A DNA stretch of 64,000 bases from Fragilariopsis cylindrus CCMP1102 (taxonomy: Eukaryota; Bacillariophyta; Bacillariophyceae; Bacillariales; Bacillariaceae), in assembly GCA_900095095.1 (NCBI GenBank), contig FMBT01000347.1, positions 186,001-250,000 on the forward strand. Direction: 5' to 3'. Shown piece by piece: positions 1 through 10,714 of the stretch; position 1 is the stretch's first letter, and every line of letters begins with the position of its first letter. The notes under the pieces are model-generated. The model ran no database searches. It was not told the origin of the DNA and worked only from the letters and a program-made list of their open reading frames with translations. The position numbers and the translations under genes were made by a program.

Positions 1-1142
1 GGTGCTGATGCTAATAATAATTGTGATGCAAAATGTCTTGCGTCGTCACCAACACCAACACCACCTGATGTTCGATATAATAAACGTGGTAATATTATTG
101 CAGCCACAATTAATCCCCATGTTAATGTATGTAATGTCGCTGATCGTGGTGATGCCGATGCTGCTAACCACGAATTGTTACTATTATTGTTACTGTTATT
201 GTTATTGTTGTAGTTTGACCCACCACCGTACAGAATCAATGGAACGAATAGACCTATTGGAACAACTGTCCAAAATGCAATGGACCATTTACTATCCTTA
301 GGCCATTGTCGTCGTCGTAATCGACTTCTCCAATTACTACCACCATTACTATTGTTACCAAAGGGACGGAATCGACCACCGGTAGTATGTGTATTATTAT
401 TGTTGTTTGACGACGACGACGTTACACATGCCATAACATGATTATCATCATCGAAACTATCATTATTATCGTATACTCCTACTCTATTGTGATTGTGATT
501 GTTATTGTTATCGTTGTCGTTATTTGGAGGTTGTATTTGTTGTTGTTGTTGTTGTATTTGTTGTTGCGATTTAACTGAAATATTATTATCATCTGTGAAG
601 GAAGGTTCCAGTTCTTCTATTCGTTGTGATAACGGTGTATTATGCTGCTGCTGTTGATGTTGCTGTTGCTGCTGCTGTTGTTGCTGTACACGTAATTCAG
701 GTATTGTTGGAAAATGTGGAAAATCTGGTAATGATGTTGAGATTGGATGATTCGCATCATATATCTTTCGATTCACAGCCTCTGGTGTTTGAGCAATATC
801 ATGAGCAACTGCTATATCTAATGTCATGTCAGCAAAAAATGGAGTACTCATATTCATACTATCATTACTCGTATGATTACTCATATTCATATTACTACCA
901 CCATTATTGCCTGTTGTTGTACTAGTAACGACTGAACTGCTACTACCACCACCATCATAATCTATTTCACCGAGACTTGTATTATCATGACTGTCGTGGT
1001 CGTGGTCGTAGCTATTATTATGGTGACTGTAATCGTTTATATTGTTGTTGGTATTGTTGTTATTATTGTTGTTGCTGTTGTTGTTGTTCATCGTCGTCGA
1101 GTCTTCCGCGATAGAATCCATGCTGCCGTTTGTCGAATTCAT
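1..1142 (-). CDS. Asn/Gln-rich membrane protein, 5' part (runs off left edge)
   Basis: The frame is open on the minus strand from an ATG at 1142 down to base 1 with no stop, so about 380 N-terminal residues are visible and the 3' part lies outside the window. Residues 1-250 are low complexity: long Asn runs, His/Asp stretches and poly-Gln tracts. Near residue 270 a basic stretch (WRSRLRRRQWPKDSKW) leads into a first hydrophobic helix (AFWTVVPIGLFVPLILYGG). A second Asn-rich spacer follows, then another helix (LTWGLIVAAIILPRLLY). Two membrane segments behind a cytosolic low-complexity N-terminus is what can be seen. I do not recognise the family. The uniform open frame through non-repetitive sequence supports real coding. 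Coding by a repeat-rich chance frame is the alternative, but the two clean helices argue against it. Confidence 0.6.
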   Translation of the reverse strand, partial: MNSTNGSMDSIAEDSTTMNNNNSNNNNNNNTNNNINDYSHHNNSYDHDHDSHDNTSLGEIDYDGGGSSSSVVTSTTTGNNGGSNMNMSNHTSNDSMNMSTPFFADMTLDIAVAHDIAQTPEAVNRKIYDANHPISTSLPDFPHFPTIPELRVQQQQQQQQQHQQQQHNTPLSQRIEELEPSFTDDNNISVKSQQQIQQQQQQIQPPNNDNDNNNNHNHNRVGVYDNNDSFDDDNHVMACVTSSSSNNNNNTHTTGGRFRPFGNNSNGGSNWRSRLRRRQWPKDSKWSIAFWTVVPIGLFVPLILYGGGSNYNNNNNSNNNSNNSWLAASASPRSATLHTLTWGLIVAAIILPRLLYRTSGGVGVGDDARHFASQLLLASA

Positions 1143-1469
1143 GATGAAATAAAGAAGCAATAAATAGTAATAATAGTATAAATATTTTTTGTATCAATAT
1201 TTATGATATACCGGTATGATGAGTAAAACAAAGAATACTGTAGGCAGTTCGTAAGTAGTTACGTAGAGCTAACAAGGCCTTGGTGATATCTTTTTACGTT
1301 TGTGTTTCTTCATTGTTGTGTTAATAGTTGCTGTGTTGTTTGAACCTACAGTACGAATATTTTAAAGCACGAATGTCCAGTCCAAAGAAAAGATTAAAGA
1401 TGTCACTTTTTGCGGTCAAAATTAAATTAAATTTGTTAGTACAATTAAACATACCGCATATGGATATGT
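1143..1469. other. Intergenic spacer, upstream of the membrane protein and of the tRNA
   Basis: This 327-base AT-rich stretch holds no open frame. It must contain the promoter of the leftward membrane-protein gene. Two copies of the partial palindrome TACNGTA occur here (1236-1242 and 1347-1353). Nothing else stands out. Confidence 0.5.
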
Positions 1470-1573
1470 GACAACGTGGCCGAGTGGTTAAGGCGATGGA
1501 TTGCTAATTATCTATACGAAATGCAACCATCCATTGCACTTTGTGCGCGTAGGTTCGAATCCTACCGTTGTCG
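1470..1573 (+). tRNA. tRNA-Ser (anticodon GCT) with a 22-nt intron
   Basis: The acceptor strands GACAACG (1470-1476) and CGTTGTC (1566-1572) pair fully and G73 follows at 1573. The A box TGGCCGAGTGG lies at 1477-1487 and the B box GGTTCGAATCC at 1552-1562. The anticodon stem is ATGGA (1496-1500) with TCCAT (1530-1534), the loop reads TTGCTA-A, and the anticodon GCT is at 1503-1505. An intron of 22 nt (1507-1528) sits at the canonical position between bases 37 and 38. The long variable arm (around 1535-1549) is typical of serine tRNAs. The mature length is 82 nt. The gene decodes AGC/AGU codons. Confidence 0.95.
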
Positions 1574-1579
1574 AAATTC

Positions 1580-1584
1580 TTTTT
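1580..1584 (+). terminator. RNA polymerase III T-run
   Basis: Five T residues start 7 bases after the discriminator base of the tRNA, the usual position of a pol III terminator. Confidence 0.75.
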
Positions 1585-2024
1585 GTCATTCTTTTCCTCC
1601 TATTAAACTCCCATCAATTTTGATCAAGAATAGAATTAATGGAAAGATATTGTTATATTATTTATTGATCGATTGATTATTTTATAAATATATGTTATTT
1701 TATCGTTAAAAAGAATCGAATTGTCACACTTTCGCAACGACGCAATCAAGAAATGCTTGGCGTATTAGGAAACTATCAGAATCATCTTCGTCATCAACAC
1801 ACATCTATCATAGTCAAACAAAGATTTCTATTCATTCGTATAAATTACAGCATGCTGAATGAACGAATGTATCAAGCATTCTTTCAACAGTTACTTCAAG
1901 TAAGTACCCAAGGCTACCGTGCGATATGGCACTACTAGCTCGACTGACGAAAAACAAAAATAGTTGCAAAGAGCTATGCCTTCGCTATAATTTGTTCTAC
2001 TATATATATATGTATATATATATA
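1585..2024. other. Intergenic spacer between tRNA and ABCC 3' end
   Basis: Short frames here are not convincing. A TA-rich tract at about 2000-2026 lies immediately downstream of the ABCC stop codon and may belong to its 3' UTR. No repeat family or RNA gene is visible. Confidence 0.5.
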
Positions 2025-5000
2025 TTAAAACGTATGGGACGACGCTTGAACAAGATCACGAAACATTCCTCCTTTGGAGATGAGTTTCTGAGGTGTGTCG
2101 AATTCGGCAGCTTTTCCATTGTCCATTACCAGAATAAAATCCGAGTCCATTATGGTGTTGATTCGATGAGCGACAGTAATGCATGTAGCATCGGCGAATT
2201 CCGAGCGCATAACCTTCTGAATTCTAGCATCAGTATCAGCATCGACGGCAGCTGTAGCTTCATCCATAATAACAATAGATGCACCAGAAAGTAGTGCTCG
2301 AGCAATCACCAAAAGTTGACGTTGCCCCACACTAAAGTTGGATCCGCCCTCCATCACGGGGTCTTTTAGGGACTGTATATGACTCATCCCGAGAGATGAC
2401 AAACTTGAGTTTGACGTAGATGCTTTGACATCGGTAAATAGTCCTACACGCGTCAACACAGAAGAGAGCTCATAGTCTTCAAACTCCCCAAATGGATCGA
2501 GATTACTTTGAATTGTGCCGCTGAATAAAAGTGGTTCTTGTGGAATCACCGCAATGTTCGAACGAAGTTTGGTTAATCCAACTTTTCGGGTGTCGATACC
2601 ATCAATAAAGATCTTACCTGAGTCTAGTTCAACGATTCGTAGAAGAGAAACCATCAGTGTACTTTTTCCAGCCCCTTTTGAATACGCAAAAAGCAACAAC
2701 ATATGTATTGTGTGAGAATAAAAGATAATGAATGCCTACTAGCAAGCTGGTTAAAAGGAACGTGCATGAATGATAGATACTCACCTGTCCTCCCGACGAC
2801 TCCAATTTTACTGCGTTCTGGAAACTTAATATCCAATCCTTTCAACACGCGAGGAAGACCGGGGCGATAACGAAGCGACGCATTGGAAAATTCAACACTG
2901 CCACCTGTAGGCCAGGATTTTGGAAGGCTATTATCTCCGTCTATATCACGTGGTGCCTCGCTTTCTACCTGACAATACGAACGGATTCTTTCTACAGAAA
3001 TCATGCTCGCCTCCAAATCAGAAGCCATTCTCACAGACCAATTAAGTGATTGTGTAATGGCCAAGGCGTATGAAATTGCAAGTCCAGCTAAGCCAGCAAA
3101 CTGCGGATCGAACGGATAGAAATTGTGCTGGTAAACTGCTAAAAGACATGACAAGGTGATGACCAGAGCCCCTATTCAAGTTCACAGTGCAGTAAAACAT
3201 AAACAAGTGAGTCTGTGTATATAGTTTGTAACTGCATACCACATTGATAACTGCATACCACATTGGAAAAACCCAGTTACCTACCTACGAGTTCAAGTCG
3301 AATTGCAAGCCAACATTGTGCCACACAAAGTAAGTAGTAAGCATTTTGTTGGATATCTAGCATTTTTTTCAGTCGAATAGTTAAAGATGGCTCTCCAGCA
3401 TGCGCCCTGATAGTTGCGACTCCGTCAATAGTCTCTCCTAACAATGCATAAATTGGACTCCTACCCACGGAATCAAGACGCTTTAGTTCTCGATATGTAA
3501 CCTGTTATGAAATTTAAAGGAATTAAAGATCGTGAGATAGTGAACATCTGTAAGTGATAAATGCGGATATCCACAACAGTATACTTACCGTGAAGAATCT
3601 TTGTTGAGCGGCATAGTAAAAGATTAACGGAATGATACCAATCGTAAACCCGGGAGATACTCCCGTGTTGACAACAATGGCGCTTACAACACTTAACATG
3701 GTAGACAAATAACTTCTTGCAGCAGTCATAAGTTGCGAATCTATGGTATAAACATCTTGACTGAATCTATTAATGATTCTGCCTATAGGCGTAACCTCAA
3801 AAAATGACATAGGGGCATGCATGATGACTTGAAGTAGATTTGCATAAATTTTACGTGATGCCCGTATTCCAACCAACATAATGAATATAAGTCTCAGGAA
3901 TATACCAAAAATAATGACCAAACTTATGAGACCGTAGAATCCAAGAAAGTACGCCTGGTTGTGTTCACTTCCATGTGAACTCCAATAAGTCAGCCACCAC
4001 TTGGATAGGAAGCTAAGGCATTCTACGGAACCAAATACCAAAACAAGAATTACTGGTATCCACACGCCTCCTGCAGCTCGAGCCCAGTAGAGATAAACAT
4101 CGATACCAACATGACCGACAGACCGTTCCTCGATAGTCATTAACTTAGAATCGTCTTTCTTCGAACTTTCACTCCTTTCTGATTTTCGTATAGAAGCTTC
4201 GATATTATCGTCTGGGATTCCTGACATTTCCTCTTCGAGCTGTTCGATGGTATCTTCTGTAATCGAAGATTTTACACCAGTATCATCAATCACTGCTAAA
4301 AATCTAGAAAATTCAGAGCTCTTATCTTTCGAGAGTTCTTTGTAGGATCCTTGTTCAACGATACGACCTTCCTGCAGTACAACAATCTTGTTAACACGAG
4401 GATGGTTTAAATGCTGTAGGGCATTAGTGGCAAGAATCACAGATCTCTTCTTAAAAGACTTCCCGTCACCTTCCAAGAGATCTTTCACAATGCACTCGTT
4501 AAATAGATGTTTCGCAACATGGGCGTCTACCGCACTTAGGGCGTCGTCGATCAAAGAGATATCTGCACCATGATAAACCGCTCTAGCTAATGCAACCCGA
4601 GCCTTGTAATATGTATAGAGAATAAAGGAAAGTTAGAATAGAGTAATGTTTTAATGTAGAATGGAAATATCAATGTGCACATCAAGCAATATCACATCAA
4701 AAATGCACAAGCAAATCCTTGTCCAATCGAAGAGATCAATCACTGTCGTACCTTTTGACCGCCACTAGTGTATGTAAGAAATAAGGACACTTGGTTAGAA
4801 CAGAGTAAATGTATTATAACAGAGTAAATGTTACTTATATAATGAAAATATCAAGGTATATCAAGCAATATTACATCAATAATGTACAAGTAAATCATCT
4901 CCTGTCGAAGAGATAACTCACCTAAGTGTGATTCCCTTTTCTCCGATCTCTGTTCGGTCACCGGCTGGTAACAGTTCCAAGTCATGCTTTAGGGCACAGC

Positions 5001-6840
5001 ATTCAATGGCACGTTGATACTTTACCTCGTCAACCGGTTCATTAGTGTGACTGAACAGAATGTTGGCTTTGACTGTTGCATTCAGGATAAAGGATTTTGA
5101 GAAAAGAAGGCTAACTTCCCTTTTACTTCGGTCGTACCACAAAGCTTTCGAACTTCTCCTAAAATTCCATTTAAAAAACTGCTTTTACCGCTACCTACGG
5201 ATCCTACTATCGCAATCAATTGACCAGGTTTGCATTCAAAATCAATACGTTTCAAACACAGCATATTGGACGATAAACATCCCCTGGACTCTGGATCATT
5301 CAGGTTTTCTGGTTCGAATTGCTGTATTCCATTCTTTTTGTTCTTCTCATTGCGCATTGCATTTAATTCGCTTATCTTCTTCTCTGCTTCATCTAGTTGC
5401 GACTGTAGCAGAGATAACTCCCAATTCTTTTCCGTTATTACTTTGCTCATTTTATCGCCTTCTTGACCATTCTTCTCTTTCGGTGGTTGCGGTTTGAGAC
5501 TTTCGTAGGCAGCCGTTACGGTGCACATTCGCACATGTCCATTTACCGGCAAACTACCCGGGCCAATCGGTTCGTGTTCTTCAGATAACAAAAAACTTCG
5601 CACGCGCTGCAAAGACACACCTGCTTCGACAATTCGATTTATTATCTGCGGAAGCATAAAAAGCGGGAAACGCAAATATCAAATAGGGCCACGGATGTTA
5701 ATGCCGTTGCAACATCCAACTCGTTTCCGAGATAAACGTACGAAGCAAAAGTGGAGAGCGAAACTGCCAACGGGACTGCTGACCAAAGCATAATGGAGGC
5801 ACATTGTGCAACAATATAATTCAGCAAACAAGTGAGTTCGTTATCACGAAGCTTTGTAATTCGATCGATAAACGGCGTTTCCCATGCCTGGAGTTTGACG
5901 ACCTTCATTGCTCCCAAGACTTCGCTATTCACATTGACACGTTCGTCCTTACTGGTCATTACATGCCGTTGCAAACCACCCATGTATTTTGCCACAGCTT
6001 TTGTTACGGGGATCATGATGCAGATCACGAAAAGCCCAGCGAGAGCACTAGGTCCTAGTTGTTTCCACAATAGAAATAAAGCAAATAGGATTTGATAGAA
6101 GCTATACCAAATCGCATGAAGATATGTTACCAACTCTTGCAATCGTTGGGCGTCAATAGACATCAGATTTGTTATCTCTCCTAGACTCCTAGTATGTCGT
6201 TCTCCTGCGCTCAAGAAGAGAGCCTTCTCGTAAACGGCTACCGTTACTGCGGTACGAATTTGCAAACCAAACTTGTAGCATTTAAAGAAGTAATGCCGTA
6301 AGCAAAATGACATTGCTATTTGCGAGATTGTTATGACAAAGGTTAACCATAAGCCATACGAAAGAGGTTTATCCTCGCTTCCGAAGTACAGGATCAATTT
6401 GTTTAGAACTTGCGGCGCGATAAAAACGCAGGTATCATGAACCAATTTGAGTAGGGCACCCATTACAAGGTAGTCAAAACCGAAAGCCCTGAAGAGAGCC
6501 ATAATTAGAGAAGGTTCGGTTTTCCACCGCAGGCCTTTGCTTTCGATATTTCGTCGTTCCATGCTTTACCGAAAGCGTCACTTAGATAATCTGACCGTCC
6601 ATCAATGGGGAGAGGTAAATGAGGTAAGTCCTCTGGATCGAGCTTCTTTTTTTCGTTACCAAGATGTAGCAGAGGCTCCATCCAACCAAACGTCAATTTT
6701 GACCAAATATTTGCCCGATCTTCATTTTGAAAGACGACAGTCTTCCCGTTCGGTAGCAACGATGTTGACTCGTCGTCGACGGAATCATAACTAGAACTAT
6801 TATCGGGGGTAGAAATTTTGATGCTCCCATATGAAGTCAT
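2025..6840 (-). CDS. ABCC-subfamily (MRP-type) ABC transporter, six exons, three apparent single-base frame breaks
   Basis: Full-size TMD1-NBD1-TMD2-NBD2 exporter, about 1400 aa, without an N-terminal TMD0, so of the short MRP type; such pumps move amphipathic anions or conjugates across plasma or vacuolar membranes. NBD1 shows Walker [10 protein letters not shown] near residue 547, signature SGGQ near 640 and Walker [16 protein letters not shown]2 shows GRTGAGKST near 1183, signature VGQRQ and [12 protein letters not shown]. Exons on the minus strand: 6840-4922, 4764-4752, 4602-3589, 3501-3285, 3171-2785 and 2674-2025, all with GT-AG introns. Exon 2 is only 13 nt. In exon 1 the frame changes three times, at short runs 6536-6538, 5674-5676 and 5089-5091. 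Each looks like one missing base, and the protein stays conserved across all three. I infer assembly errors, though a recent pseudogene is possible. The start is the first ATG (residues MTSYGSIK). Confidence 0.92.
3229..3265. repeat. Tandem 18-19-bp duplication inside an ABCC intron
   Basis: The unit TAACTGCATACCACATTG occurs twice in direct tandem within the intron 3172-3284. It is non-coding. Confidence 0.8.
4603..4921 (-). repeat. Two homologous introns flanking a 13-nt microexon
   Basis: Introns 4765-4921 (157 nt) and 4603-4751 (149 nt) can be aligned by eye over most of their length. Shared blocks include GAGTAATG/GAGTAAATG, AAATATCAA, ATCAAGCAATAT, ACATCAA and CGAAGAGAT, in the same order and orientation. 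The 13-nt exon between them is 4752-4764. It supplies the last base of the Ser codon and then Gly-Gly-Gln-Lys of the NBD1 signature. Both introns have GT-AG ends. The right-hand intron also holds an internal duplication of AACAGAGTAAATGT. Confidence 0.8.
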
Positions 6841-7445
6841 ATTTGTGTGGCGAAAGCGACGAAGATGAAACCAACACAGACACAGACAGAAACTATGTTC
6901 TACCTAAATTATTAATAACACTTCTCTTTCAATATTGTTGATAGTCGTGTATTACCGTATGATTTTTTATAATAAGAAAAAACAGTAACAGTCTAAAAAT
7001 TTTTTAATGGTTTGTTTTCGAAGTTATTTGTACAAAAGTAGTCCTTATTTCCGAATTTTTGATGGGGAACTTATAAGCCTTTTCATACGTTACTTAGGCC
7101 TTAATAATGAATCCTGAGTCAGTAAGCAGGACCAGTAGCGTCTTCCGGTGAATTAAATTTAATTCACCGAAAGGGTGAACATGGTCCAGTACAATAATTT
7201 TTATTATCTTCAGAGGAAGGACTAACTCATACTTCTCAAACCGTCCGGTGCTTATGATATTTTTGAAAAGAGTGTTTTTGCTTCCTCACTTTGTTGAGAT
7301 TGATATTCTTTTTTCTGGTTTCCCTTCCGTCCAGACATCTCGACAGTGAGCTCTTTTTCTATTAATATCACCCGTCACAACGAGCAAGGACAAAAAAAAG
7401 GAGTGAGTCGTCATCTCAGGCCGAAGTTTTTGAAAAGTATAAACA
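6841..7445. promoter_or_regulatory. Divergent promoter region of the ABCC and SKA1-like genes
   Basis: The 605 bases lie between the start codons of two outward-facing genes, so both promoters must be here. No long open frame is present. A TACCGTA motif is at 6953-6959 and a 24-bp palindrome at 7146-7169. A TATA-like GTATAAAC lies just before the rightward ATG, too close to act as a core TATA box. Confidence 0.6.
7146..7169. promoter_or_regulatory. 24-bp perfect palindrome in a divergent promoter
   Basis: The left half CGGTGAATTAAA is followed directly, with no spacer, by its exact reverse complement. It lies 277 bases upstream of the rightward start codon and 306 bases upstream of the leftward one. 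It could be a dimeric transcription-factor site or an extruding hairpin; the sequence alone does not decide. Confidence 0.6.
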
Positions 7446-10344
7446 ATGGCCACTTTTGCTAATCAAGCTTCCAATCTCAGTGCCCTTGGATCGAAATTCG
7501 ATCGACTATTAAAGGTTCCGGATCATCACAACGGAGAAATTTCATCATACTTTGAGGGTCGTCTACGGAGTAGAGGTAAATATCATAGAATTGGTCCTAC
7601 AAGAATAATACAGGAATGTATTCCACTTCTTTCAAAAACCATACTGTTTTGCTACATATGCATATTCATGCTAACGAAGTCATTCCTGTTTTTTTTAAAC
7701 TACTGTACTACAGAACATAAACGACGGAATGCGAACAATTTCATCGTATCACAACGAGATCGTGTCGGCAAGATTGAACAAGAGTTATTAGGTGCAACTA
7801 TAAACATTCTGCCTTCATCTAAAGAGTCGAAGACTATTACAGAACTAGCAGAGCTTTGTAGGTTGACACAGGATTCTACACGTGACAAGTTGAACATATT
7901 GAAATCCCGTCTGGAGGATGCAGGGTACATGGTAACATCTCCACGAACAAAACATCATGTTATGCACGCAGATAGGTCGTCGTCGTCTCCATCTCTCAGC
8001 CGTAAATACTGCCGAACAAAAACAACAGCAACAGCATCGGTAAATCCCATTTCTTCTAACTTGGACAGCAGTTATATTGGTGGACCGCTAGAGAGCGTTT
8101 TGGAGGGAGAATATGAAACAGACGGAATGACAACTCCCGGTTCCCATTTACAGTCTCCTCTGTTATCGTCAACAAATAATCCAATCTTCTCCATTAATGC
8201 GAGCCGAGAATACTATGATAGTGATCATGTAACAACTCCTCATTCATCTGCTAGAAAGATGAAAAAACATAATCGGCGAAGATCTTTGACTTTCAATTTG
8301 AAATCTCCCACGACGCCTCCAACCCTAGACAGACTTTCGATCAGCGCTAGTACAAATAGTTTTCTGCGACATATGGGAGACGAAGTAGAGAGTATGTATA
8401 ACAACGACGAGAAATCATCATCACCGTTATTATCATCATCCATTGTGAGTGGTACTGATTTTATTCGACGTCCGAGCAGTCGTGTATCGATTTCTCGAGG
8501 TATATTGATGACGTCTCCATCACCAGATCACAACCATCGTCATCACCATCAGCAGGAGCAGGAGCACCTTTTCGAATTTCGCGAAGAGGATGATATGATC
8601 ACATTAGACACACAATCGACTATGACCAAAAATAATAATCTTAGTAGTCCCTCGATGATTGGATCTTTTTGTAGCAATAATAATAATAGCAACAACGACA
8701 ACAGCAGCAACATCAACAACAAGAGATTATCGGTAGAAGACCGATCACACTTTCTGGCACGTATGGAGGGAATGTTAGAGCGAGTTGAGGAAACAATCTT
8801 GGAGGAATCACCATCGTCAAGAGGATACGAGAGAAAAGACGATTCATCAAGACCTTCGGATGAGCAGCAGCAGCAGCAGCGAAACATTCAACCCACCGAT
8901 ACTTCCGTGAATAATGATAGTAGAAATAACACGTCTCATCATCGCTCCTTTATAACCTCCTACGACACGACGACGATGACGAAAATAGTGATATGGAGGA
9001 AAGTGACGATTCAACCAACGTAGTAGCTACAGTAGTAGCTATGCAAGATGCTGAAAACAGTATACCAAAAGAGCAAGGGTCGCGCTTTGTTGCATTGACC
9101 GATGAAAATAACGCCAACAAAAATCACCCAGTCAACGCTTTTCAACAACGTCCCACACATATTTTATTTGATACGGGTATTGCATCACCTGCACACACTA
9201 ACATAACTATGGACGCCACCATGATGAATGAGACGTACGATATGAGTTTTGTACGAGCAGAAGAACAACAAGATAACTATATGCAATCGGCTGTAGAAGA
9301 AATTCAGAACAGCTACAATTTCGACAATGACATTGATAATTTATCCATAGAAACTCCAGTCCTGGACCGTTATTCTTTGGTTGCTTCTGACAGCAATTCA
9401 AATTGTATAAAAGTCGTTCCCAATAAGCGCAGTGCTAATCGAAGTAATCAGAAACGAAAGACGACTCCGAGACACGGGCGATTACCAACTCTCGCGGAGC
9501 TTAGCCCATCTCTTGCTGATTACCACCGCCGATCTAGAACACCAAAAAAAGAATTAAATACTTCAGCATTTCTTCACCTCTCATCACGACTTCAGAACGT
9601 CACCTACGAAGCATGAATACCACCACGCCTCTAAAAGAAAACAGTAGGAAAGTCTACCGAAAAACTCCTTTTGCCAAGAGAAAAACAGCTATATCAGTAA
9701 CGGAAGAAGATGGTATGAGTCACCACGAAAATGAACATCCAAATATCTCTAAAGGATACTCTGTACCAAATTCCCCAGAGCCTTTTAAATCCACTGCCCC
9801 TGCTTTTTCAATATCGGTTCCACCATTAAGGCCTCGTTCTTTCCAGCCGAAACATATGGATGAGTTGAAGTCATTGTCGTTTTGTACTGGATCATCGTCA
9901 CAAAACATCGATCTTCAAGAAGAAATAGATCTGAATGATAATAAGACAGACAAAAGCATACTTGCTTCTCCTCCCGGAAGTGATATTCGTAGTAATGGGA
10001 GAGTAGACCCTGTTAAGAAGACAATAATACAACAATCATCGTCAACATTCTTTGTAAAGCAGATCACTGAGGAAGAATTTCAATCTGCGCCAAGAATCGT
10101 TCGAACTCACGTGAATCTCTCCCAAGCGAATTGTGCGCTCTTCTCTTTAAGAAAATACTGTTCCGACTCATTGACGGAATTTCGATCTTTGCAATTCACA
10201 GAGAGAGAAGGGAAAAATATTCTACAAGAGGAGTCTTACGAAAAAAGTAAACAGATTCTAATAAGTCTGTGCCACTGGGGGAGACTAAGAATGAAGAAAA
10301 ACGCCGATAACGGTATTGTTTTTGCTGTCAACGGCGAAAATTAA
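7446..10344 (+). CDS. Large protein with SKA1-like C-terminal microtubule-binding domain (two frame breaks)
   Basis: About 920 aa once an intron (7576-7713, GTAAAT...CTACAG) is removed and two one-base frame changes are bridged. The first change lies between 8929 and 8990 (the T3 run at 8949-8951 is a candidate); the second is probably at the A7 run 9544-9550. A helical, probably coiled-coil segment (KIEQELLGATINIL to NILKSRLEDAGYM) follows exon 1. The middle 600 residues are Ser/Thr/Asn-rich and look disordered. The last 100 residues carry ITEEEFQSAPR and end with ILISLCHWGRLRM and GIVFAV, which recall the ITEEEF...P start and the final ILRHCRRL...RYVI strand of the SKA1 winged-helix domain. 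SKA1 couples kinetochores to spindle microtubules; human SKA1 is only 255 aa. Kinship rests on my reading of these motifs. The function in this organism is inferred. Confidence 0.55.
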
Positions 10345-10714
10345 TTGTGAATTCTTTGCTTGATCATTAAAAGAGTTCAAAATATTTACTTCAGCCAACT
10401 CTCTTAGAAATGGGTTTACAGTCAGTCACCTTTCTGTAAGATCAAAATCACAAGGTGGTTAAACCGATGCCTATCAACAGAATTGAAATTCTATCATTGT
10501 GGAATTGGGATGTGTAACAAAAGAATATCACTACAATATCAATGTACTAATTGGGAAACGCCGAAATAACAGAAGAATCGGGACAATATCACACTCTTTT
10601 TATATTCCCAAGAAGAAGAAAAAAGTTTCAAAAGGGCATATAGTACTAATTTATGGATAATATACATACAGATGAATTTACTCCATAGATTAATATTTAA
10701 GAGATACTAAAACT
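10345..10714. other. Convergent 3' spacer
   Basis: AT-rich sequence between the stop codons of two convergent genes. It presumably holds both 3' UTRs. No gene or repeat is seen. Confidence 0.5.

Noticed and set aside
5089-6538. Programmed frameshifting in the ABCC gene
   Set aside because: No common slippery sequence or downstream structure is shared by the three sites, and similar breaks occur in unrelated genes.
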